A stretch of DNA of 64,000 nt from Acidiluteibacter ferrifornacis (GCF_009909615.1 NZ_WWNE01000007.1:167669-231668); one strand, 5' to 3'. Shown: positions 1 through 7,440, numbered from the stretch's first letter. Notes: generated by a model from the sequence alone, not told the origin. Numbers and translations: made by a program.

Positions 1-1
1 A

Positions 2-121
2 GGATGGGTCAACAACCAAGAAGATTGGTTGTACTCTTCAGCTCCAAACTATGCAGAAACAGAGATAATTTTACTAAACGAATTAGTATGTTTAACTCAA
101 ATGGTAGAAACTATTAAATGA
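2..121 (+). CDS. C-terminal end of a REP-associated (IS200-like, RAYT) transposase, 5' truncated by window
   Basis: The second frame is open from the window edge to TGA at 119-121 and gives 39 residues containing GWVNNQEDWLYSSAPNY. This resembles the conserved tail (pattern 'GWV..PEDW.YSSA.NY') of Y1-family REP-associated tyrosine transposases; the catalytic HUH and Tyr motifs would lie upstream, outside the window. A REP-like hairpin follows 22 bp after the stop, which fits the family habit of being flanked by its cognate repeats. I cannot tell whether the full gene is intact. Family assignment rests only on this tail. Confidence 0.6.
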   Translation, partial: GWVNNQEDWLYSSAPNYAETEIILLNELVCLTQMVETIK

Positions 122-142
122 AGAAGTTGATAAGAAAAATAT

Positions 143-168
143 TCCGCAGAGTTGCAAACACCTGCGGA
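143..168. repeat. REP-like hairpin after the transposase
   Basis: TCCGCAG (143-149) and CTGCGGA (162-168) form a 7-bp inverted repeat around a 12-nt loop containing TTGCAAAC. The loop and right arm (TTGCAAAC followed by CGGAGC) recur in related form at 243-260 (TTGCAAACTAGTCGGAGC) and 962-978 (TTGCAAACTCGTTTGAGC). Its position just downstream of a RAYT-type transposase end suggests a cognate REP sequence. Confidence 0.5.
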
Positions 169-193
169 GCATCCTGCTTATAATAACATTTTG

Positions 194-251
194 TGAAATC
201 AGGGAACAGGAGCTTTCTAGTTCAAAGAAATATAATGAAGGATTGCAAACT
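194..251. repeat. 58-bp direct repeat, copy 1
   Basis: This stretch, from TGAAATCAGGG to GATTGCAAACT, is identical over 58 bp to 912-969. The two copies lie on either side of the parE/parD module, in the same orientation. Beyond the identical core only a short GAGCTGG match continues. The copies could mediate loss or amplification of the toxin-antitoxin unit by recombination. Confidence 0.9.
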
Positions 252-278
252 AGTCGGAGCTGGATTGTGTGGAGTTTT

Positions 279-578
279 TTATTTTTTGAGCCTGTTTTTC
301 AAGTCCATACTTTCGTGTAAAATTCTGTTTATCTCTATAGTACTGTTCTCAATAGATTCATAAAAAATTATATGACGTCCAAATTTAAATCCAAGTAATT
401 TTGGTTCAACTTTATCATAATTTTTTCCAACTTTTGGATTATCTGCGAGCTTTTGAATGCAGTCAATTAGTGAATTATAATACTTGTCAGCTTGGGCAAT
501 CGACCATTTATTAAATGTATATTCCCAAATTTCGTTTAAGTCCTTATTAGCTGAATTTAAGATAATGTACTTAGACAT
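279..578 (-). CDS. parE: ParE/RelE-family toxin of a type II toxin-antitoxin system
   Basis: A 99-residue protein of usual ParE length with the family pattern: N-terminal 'AxxDLxEIWxYT' helix, central 'IGxN/GKNYD' turn, 'FGRHIIFYE' beta strands and a C-terminal 'INRILHESMDL' strand. ParE toxins typically poison DNA gyrase, while RelE relatives cleave mRNA; the target cannot be decided here. It overlaps the upstream antitoxin gene by 8 bp, the normal antitoxin-first order on the minus strand. The pair lies between the 58-bp direct repeats, which suggests acquisition by transfer. Confidence 0.85.
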   Translation of the reverse strand: MSKYIILNSANKDLNEIWEYTFNKWSIAQADKYYNSLIDCIQKLADNPKVGKNYDKVEPKLLGFKFGRHIIFYESIENSTIEINRILHESMDLKNRLKK

Positions 579-822
579 TTATCCCATGTTTAGCTTTTAA
601 GTCTTTTAAATTTTGCACTGGATCGAAGTCTTTAGCGATACCACTATCTTTTCCTTCTCTAATTGCTTCTCTTAATGCAGCAACTTTACTTTCTTCATCA
701 TCTAAAAGTCGAAGTCCTGCACGCACGACTTCACTCACATTTTTAAATCTTCCTGAAGAAATTTGATTAGAAACAAATTGGTCGAAATAATTTCCAAGTG
801 AAATTGATGTATTTTTACTCAT
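571..822 (-). CDS. parD: ParD-family antitoxin
   Basis: The preferred start is ATG at 820-822, giving 83 residues; the longer ORF adds 15 residues with no family similarity. The N-terminus (MSKNTSISLGNYFDQFV) followed by 'ISSGRFKNVSEVVRAGLRLL' is the ribbon-helix-helix domain typical of ParD, and the C-terminal half is the acidic or variable toxin-binding tail. ParD antitoxins bind their partner toxin and repress their own promoter, which here would lie in 823-911. The coding end overlaps parE by 8 bp, so translation is probably coupled. Confidence 0.87.
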   Translation of the reverse strand: MSKNTSISLGNYFDQFVSNQISSGRFKNVSEVVRAGLRLLDDEESKVAALREAIREGKDSGIAKDFDPVQNLKDLKAKHGINV

Positions 823-911
823 ATTGCTGTTTTTGTCAAAAGTACCAAAAAATAATATTATTGACAATTACACACAACAAGTGGATATGATTTTTAGCAC
901 AGTTCTTCTTA

Positions 912-969
912 TGAAATCAGGGAACAGGAGCTTTCTAGTTCAAAGAAATATAATGAAGGATTGCAAACT
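912..969. repeat. 58-bp direct repeat, copy 2
   Basis: Identical to 194-251 over 58 bp and in the same orientation. It sits between the antitoxin promoter region and the 3' end of the membrane-protein gene at 994-2115, inside what would be the recombination site of that cassette. Perfect identity in an AT-rich non-coding stretch suggests recent duplication or selection as a recombination or protein-binding site. Confidence 0.9.
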
Positions 970-983
970 CGTTTGAGCTGGGA

Positions 984-2146
984 GTTAGCTGCGTTATTTT
1001 TTTGTTCTATTGTTAAATTTATTTCTTTCAATCCATTCGTTATTAAGTGATTTCAAATTATTTAGGTCATCTTTAAATATCCAATCTGATATCTTATCTA
1101 GGTCTCTTTTTTTTAAACTACTCTCAAAACGAATTGATGTTTGATTTTTCAACCTATCATCAACACTAGGGAAAAACCCTTTCCCTAAGTCCTTTTGTCC
1201 CGTATATGAAATAATGTGAAAATGTGGTTGACCATGTTCACTTCTGCCACTTGAACCTGTTTCTCCTCCTCTCACATCGAGATAAAAATTACTAAAGTAT
1301 CTTCCACTTATCCTGCGAAGTTTAACTAAGTCTTTAGAGTTCTTGATTTGTTTTTTATCTTTTTGATAATGGGGTAGTAACTCCTCTAAATAAAATTCAT
1401 TAGAGTCATTTGACTTTATTAGTTCAATAGCAAATTGTTCAAGAGCAATTTTTCCATATCTATCGTTTATTTCAAATTCAATTCCTTTTGCTCTGTCTTT
1501 GACACTATCCAAACTCCATACAGTAAATGATTCAATTACATATCCATGAACTTTATTTGATTTTCTAGATTTTAATTTAGCACCTAAGTAAGTAAAAATT
1601 TCATTTGCTGGAAGAACTCCATTTAAACTGTTATCTTTTTCGTCAAAGTAATATTTAGAAACATCAATCTTGTTTCTTTTTTTCATCACTCGAAGAAGAA
1701 TTTGATTTACGATTCTGCCAAGTCCAAGTAGATAAACTATATTGTCCGAAATACCTGAATAGAAATGTATATCATTTACGTAATTTTTGATAATTACATA
1801 ACCGATACGCCAATGATAGAGCGCTGTAAAAGCTACTAATACTACAAAGAGTAGTAAAGAAATCCCAATTAATGGTATAAGGTCCAAATAATATAATAGA
1901 TACATTAGTCCAAGACCCGGTAATGCAAATAGAGCTGTTAATATTGTTCCAATTAATAATAATGTTGGAAATGAAATTAGATTAGTTAAGAATATCAGTT
2001 TAGCTAACTTTCTATTTTCTTTCGAGAAATATAGAAGTAAACAAATAAAGATGGTTATAGCCATTAAACATCCATAAACTATGATGCCAAGGAATATTAA
2101 AAATGTAGGGGGCATTTATTTATGGTTATTATATATTGCAGCTAAC
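984..2146 (-). other. Candidate mobile cassette 2 with matched terminal inverted repeats
   Basis: GTTAGCTGC at 984-992 and GCAGCTAAC at 2138-2146 are perfect 9-bp inverted copies placed directly after the stop codon and about 22 bp before the start codon of the enclosed gene. The bases beyond GTTAGC differ from those of the neighbouring cassette but match between the two ends of this one. That is the signature of integron cassettes, whose inverse core pairs with the core of the same circle. Confidence 0.5.
994..2115 (-). CDS. Membrane protein of unknown function with soluble C-terminal domain
   Basis: 373 residues. The first ~110 residues contain about four hydrophobic segments (near residues 4-30, 40-63, 65-80 and 84-104), then a charged soluble domain of about 260 residues. 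I do not recognise the family. The soluble part carries a histidine-rich stretch 'SEHGQPHFHII' near residue 290 that could bind metal, but no known catalytic signature is evident. The gene is alone, reads in the same direction as its neighbours, and is bracketed by the 9-bp inverted repeats of cassette 2, so it looks like an acquired accessory gene. The start at 2115 is the only plausible one before the first membrane segment. Confidence 0.65.
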   Translation of the reverse strand: MPPTFLIFLGIIVYGCLMAITIFICLLLYFSKENRKLAKLIFLTNLISFPTLLLIGTILTALFALPGLGLMYLLYYLDLIPLIGISLLLFVVLVAFTALYHWRIGYVIIKNYVNDIHFYSGISDNIVYLLGLGRIVNQILLRVMKKRNKIDVSKYYFDEKDNSLNGVLPANEIFTYLGAKLKSRKSNKVHGYVIESFTVWSLDSVKDRAKGIEFEINDRYGKIALEQFAIELIKSNDSNEFYLEELLPHYQKDKKQIKNSKDLVKLRRISGRYFSNFYLDVRGGETGSSGRSEHGQPHFHIISYTGQKDLGKGFFPSVDDRLKNQTSIRFESSLKKRDLDKISDWIFKDDLNNLKSLNNEWIERNKFNNRTKK

Positions 2147-2337
2147 GCCCAAATATGGTGCGTAGTGAGTTAAGTAAAGATACAATTTGCTAAAAACTAA
2201 ATAGTAAAAATCGCAGAGCGATTTTGTACATTTTCTTTTTCTACAAAATTCGCTTGCGAATTTTACGGAGTATCAGATAGCAATTAAACTTTCTTAATCT
2301 GCTGACTCACTATGCAATATATTTAATGTTAGCATTA
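2141..2337 (-). repeat. attC-like imperfect palindrome between two cassettes
   Basis: The outer arms 2141-2170 and 2304-2333 are inverted copies with one bulge: both begin GCTAAC when read inward and share 'TGC(G/A)TAGTGAGT'. A second nested hairpin pairs 2211-2228 (TCGCAGAGCGATTTTGTA) with 2242-2259. On the minus strand the site starts with the inverse-core-like TAATGCTAAC after the gene at 2343-3077 and ends at G/TTAGCTGC of the next cassette. The layout resembles an integron attC site with a long variable hairpin, although GTTAGCT departs from the classical GTTRRRY by one base. Confidence 0.5.
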
Positions 2338-3094
2338 GTTTTTTATTTATCTATTTCTATTTTTTTATGTTTGCCCTTTTTTGAATAAATAATTTCTTCG
2401 ATAAAAGCGTTAGTGTCAAGCAGAAGATTGGCATTTTTAAACCGAATCATTGGTGTAGTAATTCCATATTCATGGGTTGTATCATAATCAATCCAACCTT
2501 CAATTTTATATCTGTAAGAATGGAAGTAAAAAGGATAGGTTAATGAATAATCATATTGGCTATTGTTTATAGACTCTGGGATACCTTCATTGTTGTAATA
2601 GATCTCTGCTACATTTCCTTTGTTCTTCTTATATATGATTTCCTTTTTAAGATGACCATTGGGATGCCTTAAATATTGTGTATAGTCTCCATATCGATTA
2701 TATGGTATTTTAAAAGGTTTTCTTGTCAAAAAATAATACCAATTACCAACCTTATAAGTTGTATCAATCTTTAAGTCTTCAAAGTAGAATGTCCAAATGG
2801 TGTCGTTAAAATAGTTCCCTTCAGAAATAAGATTACCGTAATTAGATTGCAATTTAAAATATTCAGGTTTTTGGTCTAATATTTCTACGAAAGCTACGAG
2901 GTTGGTATCCCCGTATATATTTTCAATTTTCCAAAATCCATCTTTAGGCTTAACCTCAAGTTTGTTTGCTTGTAAATATATTGAGTCATTTGAAAGTACG
3001 TCAATCCATAAGCACCTTTGACCAAAACAACTGGTTGAAAATATTATTAAAAAAAAGATGGTATTAAATTTAGTCATTCCAATTAATGCTAACA
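2327..3094 (-). other. Candidate mobile cassette 3 with matched terminal inverted repeats
   Basis: TGTTAGCATTA at 2327-2337 and TAATGCTAACA at 3084-3094 are perfect 11-bp inverted copies just outside the stop and 7 bp upstream of the preferred start of the enclosed gene. The repeat differs from that of cassette 2 after GTTAGC, as expected if each cassette carries its own paired core sites. Confidence 0.5.
2343..3077 (-). CDS. Secreted or lipid-anchored protein of unknown function
   Basis: The preferred start is ATG at 3075-3077, giving 244 residues that begin MTKFNTIFFLIIFSTSCFG, a good signal peptide (possibly lipoprotein, cleavage before the Cys of 'STSC'). The longer ORF would read through the 3099-3125 palindrome and is unlikely. 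The body has repeated 'YxxxGxLxxExxY' style segments ('RHPNGHLKKEIIYKKN') reminiscent of MORN/YwqK-type repeats, but only one or two are clear, so I do not assign a function. It is the single gene of candidate cassette 3 and is probably exported to the envelope. Confidence 0.6.
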   Translation of the reverse strand: MTKFNTIFFLIIFSTSCFGQRCLWIDVLSNDSIYLQANKLEVKPKDGFWKIENIYGDTNLVAFVEILDQKPEYFKLQSNYGNLISEGNYFNDTIWTFYFEDLKIDTTYKVGNWYYFLTRKPFKIPYNRYGDYTQYLRHPNGHLKKEIIYKKNKGNVAEIYYNNEGIPESINNSQYDYSLTYPFYFHSYRYKIEGWIDYDTTHEYGITTPMIRFKNANLLLDTNAFIEEIIYSKKGKHKKIEIDK

Positions 3095-3098
3095 AGTA

Positions 3099-3125
3099 GA
3101 TATGACGCACTCCGTGCGTCATATC
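3099..3125. repeat. Perfect 12-bp palindrome (hairpin) at the array edge
   Basis: GATATGACGCAC (3099-3110) and GTGCGTCATATC (3114-3125) are perfect inverted copies with a 3-nt TCC loop. On the minus strand it is followed by TACTTG and then the start of cassette 3. The motif AACAAGTRGATATGA to which it belongs is shared with 876-890, upstream of the antitoxin gene. It may be the remaining half of an attC-like site whose upstream cassette is missing. Confidence 0.7.
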
Positions 3126-3326
3126 CATATTATAATTCCGTCCAAATTAACTAAAAAGTTCTAAAAAATCGTTTTATTACACTGACTGTTAGAAATATAA
3201 TTCAAAAAATCTAAATAACACCTCAAACCTTTTCAAATTCCCAATTAAAAAATTATCAAAATCCACCAATTCTCAATGGGGTGGTGTTCAATTATGGTCA
3301 GTATATTTATGGCCTAAATCATTTTA

Positions 3327-4418
3327 ATGACTCCCTTAGATTATTCTAAACGAACATACGGATTAGACATTTTTCGAGCTGTAGCGATTATCCTTGTCGT
3401 GCACGGCCACGCTAGCTATATGCTCGATTATACTTTTCTATCCGGTCTTCCTTGGATCAAACTCATAGATGGAGTGGAATTTTTCTTTGTCCTCAGTGGG
3501 TTTCTAATCGGAACCATACTTATCAAAGAAGTGGTGAAAAGTGATTTTAAATTTAGCTCCTCTCAATTGTACACTTTTTGGAAAAGACGTTGGTTTAGAA
3601 CCTTACCCAACTACTATTTGATTCTATTCGCCAATTATTTAGTGGTACTATTTGGCATCATCCCGGGCGACATCTCTCAATTCAATTGGAAATTCTTATT
3701 TTTCTTACATAACTTTTCAGGCCCTTTTTACGATTTCTTTTGGGAATCTTGGAGTTTATCCATCGAAGAATGGTTCTATATCTTTCTTCCATTTCTGTTG
3801 CTGCTGCTTCTAAAACTCCTACCATCACGCAAAGGAATTTTAACGGTCATCATCATCATGTTAGTGGTTCCACTACTCTATCGTTTTGCTCATGCCGATT
3901 TGGTACTGGATGATTTTTGGAGAGATGTGACTTTCAGAAAAGTAGTTTTGATGCGATTAGATGCCATCGTTTACGGGGTTTTGGCAGCTTACATCAAGTT
4001 TTATTATTTAGATCATTGGAAAAAATATGCACGCCCTTTATTTATTTGGGGGATCATTTTAGCCTTAACCATCCCTTATTTTAACTTCCCCAATTGTTTT
4101 TCGAATACACTGGGTTTCAATTTAGTCGCTATTTCGGCTACTTTACTATTGCCCTTGGCTGATGGTTACAAATCTTTTAAAACCAATGTAGGAAAAGCAG
4201 TAACACACATCAGTTTGATTTCTTATTCCATGTATTTAATCAATTTAGGATTGGTCTCTATGGTGATTGGAACCAACTTTCCAATCCAAGAAAACGCCAC
4301 CGATGGCTTGGTGAAATATGGAATTTATTGGGTAATTGTGATTGTAGTTTCTAGTTTTATTTTTAAGTATTTTGAATTGCCATTCACTAGTTTGCGAGAC
4401 AAGAAATTCTTTAAGTAG
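3327..4418 (+). CDS. Acyltransferase 3 (OafA/YrhL-like) membrane protein
   Basis: 363 residues with about ten transmembrane segments. The N-terminus 'YGLDIFRAVAIILVVHGH' holds the conserved Arg and the catalytic-type His of the acyltransferase 3 family, followed by 'GVEFFFVLSGFLIG' in the second membrane helix region and 'FFWESWSLSIEEWFY' later. These proteins O-acylate surface sugars such as LPS or exopolysaccharide at the inner membrane; the substrate cannot be told. It is free-standing, preceded by about 200 bp of AT-rich sequence with no gene, and followed by an unrelated PH-domain gene in the same direction. Confidence 0.85.
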   Translation: MTPLDYSKRTYGLDIFRAVAIILVVHGHASYMLDYTFLSGLPWIKLIDGVEFFFVLSGFLIGTILIKEVVKSDFKFSSSQLYTFWKRRWFRTLPNYYLILFANYLVVLFGIIPGDISQFNWKFLFFLHNFSGPFYDFFWESWSLSIEEWFYIFLPFLLLLLLKLLPSRKGILTVIIIMLVVPLLYRFAHADLVLDDFWRDVTFRKVVLMRLDAIVYGVLAAYIKFYYLDHWKKYARPLFIWGIILALTIPYFNFPNCFSNTLGFNLVAISATLLLPLADGYKSFKTNVGKAVTHISLISYSMYLINLGLVSMVIGTNFPIQENATDGLVKYGIYWVIVIVVSSFIFKYFELPFTSLRDKKFFK

Positions 4419-4482
4419 TAGATTGGTCATTGAATAAACGATGAAATAGTTTATCTTGAAACGAAATTAAAAATCAATTAAA

Positions 4483-5019
4483 ATGAGTTCATCCACCGTT
4501 ATCTTACAAGCCGAATTTAATCCAAAAATAAAAGCTTACATCCTTTTTGTTGGGGTTTTATTACTGACCATCACCATTTTTGGAATTCCTTTAATTGTAA
4601 TTTGGTTGCTAGGTTTAGGGCAATTGGTAAGCAGGAAATACTATGAAAACCTTTCCTGTCAGTTGACTTCACATCATTTGGAATTCAAAAAAGGCGCATT
4701 CTTTAAAATCGAGAAAACCATACCGTTGGAAAATATTCAGGATTTGACTTTTATCCAAAATCCTATTCTAAACTTATTGAACCTAAAAATTCTAAAAGTA
4801 GAAACTGCCGGTAATGCACAGGCTCATGGTTCTGACATGAAACTGGTAGGAATCATTGATGCCGAAAACTTTAAAAAGCAAGTACTGCTACAGCGTGAAT
4901 ACTTGCAAACGGGACAAAAATCTTCATTTAACTCCACCAACGAACAACCAGACTGGAAAGAAACCAATGATTTATTGCGTGAGATTAGGGACCTCTTAAA
5001 AAAGAAAACAACGAATTAA
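4483..5019 (+). CDS. PH domain-containing (YdbS/bPH2-like) membrane protein
   Basis: 178 residues. Two hydrophobic segments lie near residues 16-45, then a bacterial PH (bPH2, formerly DUF304) domain: 'LTSHHLEFKKGAFFKIEKTIPLE' and 'NIQDLTFIQNP' are the characteristic strands. Residues 140-178 form a polar tail with a possible short coiled coil. Relatives occur as pairs of YdbS/YdbT proteins in the cytoplasmic membrane with no agreed function. The gene starts 65 bp after the acyltransferase and may share its transcript. Confidence 0.8.
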   Translation: MSSSTVILQAEFNPKIKAYILFVGVLLLTITIFGIPLIVIWLLGLGQLVSRKYYENLSCQLTSHHLEFKKGAFFKIEKTIPLENIQDLTFIQNPILNLLNLKILKVETAGNAQAHGSDMKLVGIIDAENFKKQVLLQREYLQTGQKSSFNSTNEQPDWKETNDLLREIRDLLKKKTTN

Positions 5020-5051
5020 CAGTACTATCGTTTTTATAAGAACTTCCGACT

Positions 5052-6287
5052 TTGAAAAACTACCTGATTATCCTATTCGCATTTTCCACTTCTCTATCCT
5101 TTGCTCAATTAGCGTTGGACACGAATACTGCCTACCCAGAAATGGTAAAGGAGTATTTAATCGGCCCTACTTCAGGAATAATTGTAAATGCAGTTCAATA
5201 CCAAGGTCATCGAAAATCGATTGCAGGTTTTACCGACCCCAGCAATTATGCCATCATATCTAAAGGAGTCGCCATTAGCACCGGAAATGTGTTCGATGCC
5301 ATTGGCCCAAACGATTCAGGCAGCAAAGGAGAAGGCAGCAGTGGATTAAGCGATAAAGATTTAGAACTGTTGGCCAATGGAAAAAGCTATGATGCAGCTA
5401 TTTTAATCATCGATTTTATTCCAACCTCCGATTCATTTTCATTTGACTACTTTTTTGCTTCCGAAGAATACCCTGAATATGTTAACAAAGGAGTAAATGA
5501 TGTATTTGCATTTATTGTAAAACGAGTTGGAGATTCTGTTGGTCAAAATTTAGCCGTTTTTGAGAATGCTGCAATTCCCATCACAGTCGATCAGATCAAT
5601 GGAAAAATAAACTCCCACTTATACATCGCCAATTCCCTTTGGGACCCTAATGACATCAACAAATGGAAAGATGACCGTGCAAGAGGTGAGCGTTCGTTGC
5701 AGTATCAGTTTGATGGATTTACCCACCTCCTACACGTGAATACAAAAGTGATTGCTGGGCAACGCTACCAAATTAAGATAGCCATTGCAGACATTGGAGA
5801 TCGTATCTACGATTCAGCTGTTTTTCTAAAAGCAGGCTCCTTGAAAAGCGACGGTGAAAAAGCAAAAGGTGTAGAATACCTCCAGTTAATCGCCGAAAAT
5901 AGTACGTGGGATAATACACCCACCTTTAAAAAAGTAAATGAAAACTGCTTTGCTATCAATGCAAAAATCAATTATCAAACGGATGAATTCCGCTTGCGTG
6001 CAGACATGCGACCCATGCTAAACAAAATGGTTTCCTTACTGAAAGCAGATGAACGGATTCAACTAAAAATAATAGGCCATACTGACAATACCGCAAGTTC
6101 TGAATACAACAAAACGCTTTCTGCTAAGCGTGCTAATGTGATATACAATTATTTAATTTCATCGGGTATTGCTCCAAACCGACTCTCGTTTGAAGGGAAA
6201 GGTGACTCTTCACCAACACTCCCCAACTCATCCGAATCCAATCGTTTAGAAAATAGACGAGTGGAATTTCAATTAAGTTTGAATTAA
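5052..6287 (+). CDS. Choice-of-anchor L domain fused to an OmpA-like peptidoglycan-binding domain
   Basis: Start is TTG at 5052, giving 411 residues; a signal peptide (ending 'LSFAQ') follows, and no in-frame ATG precedes it. Residues about 35-270 match the choice-of-anchor L domain ('YAIISKGVAISTGNV', 'SFDYFFASEEYPEYV', 'DVFAFIV'), usually found in large secreted proteins. Residues about 300-411 are an OmpA domain with 'IIGHTDNTASSEYNKTLSAK' and 'RLENRRVEFQL', which binds peptidoglycan. The protein should therefore be an outer-membrane or periplasmic anchor displaying an adhesin-like domain. Its 3' end overlaps the convergent reductase gene by 4 bp. Confidence 0.85.
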   Translation: MKNYLIILFAFSTSLSFAQLALDTNTAYPEMVKEYLIGPTSGIIVNAVQYQGHRKSIAGFTDPSNYAIISKGVAISTGNVFDAIGPNDSGSKGEGSSGLSDKDLELLANGKSYDAAILIIDFIPTSDSFSFDYFFASEEYPEYVNKGVNDVFAFIVKRVGDSVGQNLAVFENAAIPITVDQINGKINSHLYIANSLWDPNDINKWKDDRARGERSLQYQFDGFTHLLHVNTKVIAGQRYQIKIAIADIGDRIYDSAVFLKAGSLKSDGEKAKGVEYLQLIAENSTWDNTPTFKKVNENCFAINAKINYQTDEFRLRADMRPMLNKMVSLLKADERIQLKIIGHTDNTASSEYNKTLSAKRANVIYNYLISSGIAPNRLSFEGKGDSSPTLPNSSESNRLENRRVEFQLSLN

Positions 6288-7348
6288 ATATCGTCGTAAT
6301 TGACAATAACACCAGCCGTTTTAGGGCGACTACAACAGGTCAAAACAAATCCTTCCGCAATTTCTTCGTCATCTAAACCAAAGCTTTCGCCCATTTCTAC
6401 TTCACCTCGAGTCACTAAAGCTTTACATGTGGTGCAAACCCCTGACTGACAAGAATAAGGAGGATCTATACCTTGACGATCGGCAGCTTCCAATATTGTT
6501 TCTCCTTTTTGAAGAATCAATTTGTGCTCTTCTCCGTCCAAAATTGCAATTACTTCATTCACATCGCCTTCATAAACAGTCTCTTTTCCTTCATCAACTG
6601 CAGAATTGGTAAAGTGCTCAATATGGATGGTTTTAGAATCTACTCCAGCATTTTTCAAGGCCTCATTTGTCACTTGAATCATTCCTTCGGGACCACATAT
6701 AAAATAGACTTTCTCAGTAGATTGTTGCTGTTCTTCTGCAACTATTGCACTCACGATTTCTGGAGTAATCCGTGTATTATTCTTCCCTCCATCTATAGCG
6801 CCTTGGCTGATGATGTATTGCACGGTTAATCGATCTGAATAATTCGCACTCAAGCGTTGTAACTCGTCATAAAAAATGATGTCTTCGATTTTACGATTAC
6901 CATAAATCAAATGAACAGTGCTTCTTGGCTCTTCTTCCAAGGCCGTTTTTAAAATAGAAATAATCGGTGTAATCCCACTTCCGGCAGCAAATAGTATGTA
7001 TCGTTTACTTTTGATAGCATCTGTTTCTAGCACAAAATTGCCATCTGGTAACATCACCTCTAGAATATCGCCAACATTTACATGGTCGTACAAATAATGA
7101 GACATTTTTCCATTTTCAACTTTCTTAGAAGTCACTTTCAGAAAAGAATCTATCGATGGCGATGAAGACAAAGAATAAGAACGTCTTACTGATTCCCCTT
7201 TGATGTCGGCTTTAATGGTCAGATACTGACCTGCTTTATATTTAAAATCTTGCTTTTGATCCGATGGAATTTCAAAAACTATGGAAACAGCGTCTTTGGT
7301 TTCTTTTATTACTTCTTTGACTGCTAGCTGACGAAAATGCTTACTCAT
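6284..7348 (-). CDS. FAD/NAD(P)H reductase with C-terminal 2Fe-2S ferredoxin domain (PaaE-like)
   Basis: 354 residues. Order: FAD-binding beta barrel with 'RRSYSLSSSP' (residues ~55-65), NAD(P)-binding domain with 'AAGSGITPIISIL', and a C-terminal plant-type ferredoxin with 'CQSGVCTTC' and a fourth Cys in 'VLTCCS'. This is the architecture of phenylacetyl-CoA epoxidase subunit E and related one-component reductases. No paaABCD genes are visible, so it probably serves a different oxygenase or desaturase. It stands alone on the minus strand; the start at 7348 fits the family N-terminus. Confidence 0.88.
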   Translation of the reverse strand: MSKHFRQLAVKEVIKETKDAVSIVFEIPSDQKQDFKYKAGQYLTIKADIKGESVRRSYSLSSSPSIDSFLKVTSKKVENGKMSHYLYDHVNVGDILEVMLPDGNFVLETDAIKSKRYILFAAGSGITPIISILKTALEEEPRSTVHLIYGNRKIEDIIFYDELQRLSANYSDRLTVQYIISQGAIDGGKNNTRITPEIVSAIVAEEQQQSTEKVYFICGPEGMIQVTNEALKNAGVDSKTIHIEHFTNSAVDEGKETVYEGDVNEVIAILDGEEHKLILQKGETILEAADRQGIDPPYSCQSGVCTTCKALVTRGEVEMGESFGLDDEEIAEGFVLTCCSRPKTAGVIVNYDDI

Positions 7349-7440
7349 ATATTTCTATTTTTACGTCCGTAAAGATACTATTTGTAATTTCCTTATTCCA
7401 ATTGATTTTGGGAGTTTATTCTAATTTAACAATACATTAC

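Larger units (their letters stand above)
265..877 (-). other. Candidate mobile cassette 1 (parD-parE) with terminal inverted repeats
   Basis: TTGTGTG at 265-271 and CACACAA at 871-877 are inverted copies immediately outside the toxin stop and upstream of the antitoxin start. Read on the minus strand the unit begins after TCATATCCACTTG, nearly the same sequence (TCATATCTACTTG) that precedes the cassette at 2327-3094. The match is short and the inverse-core end reads AAT instead of AAC, so this is the weakest of the three proposed cassettes. Confidence 0.35.
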
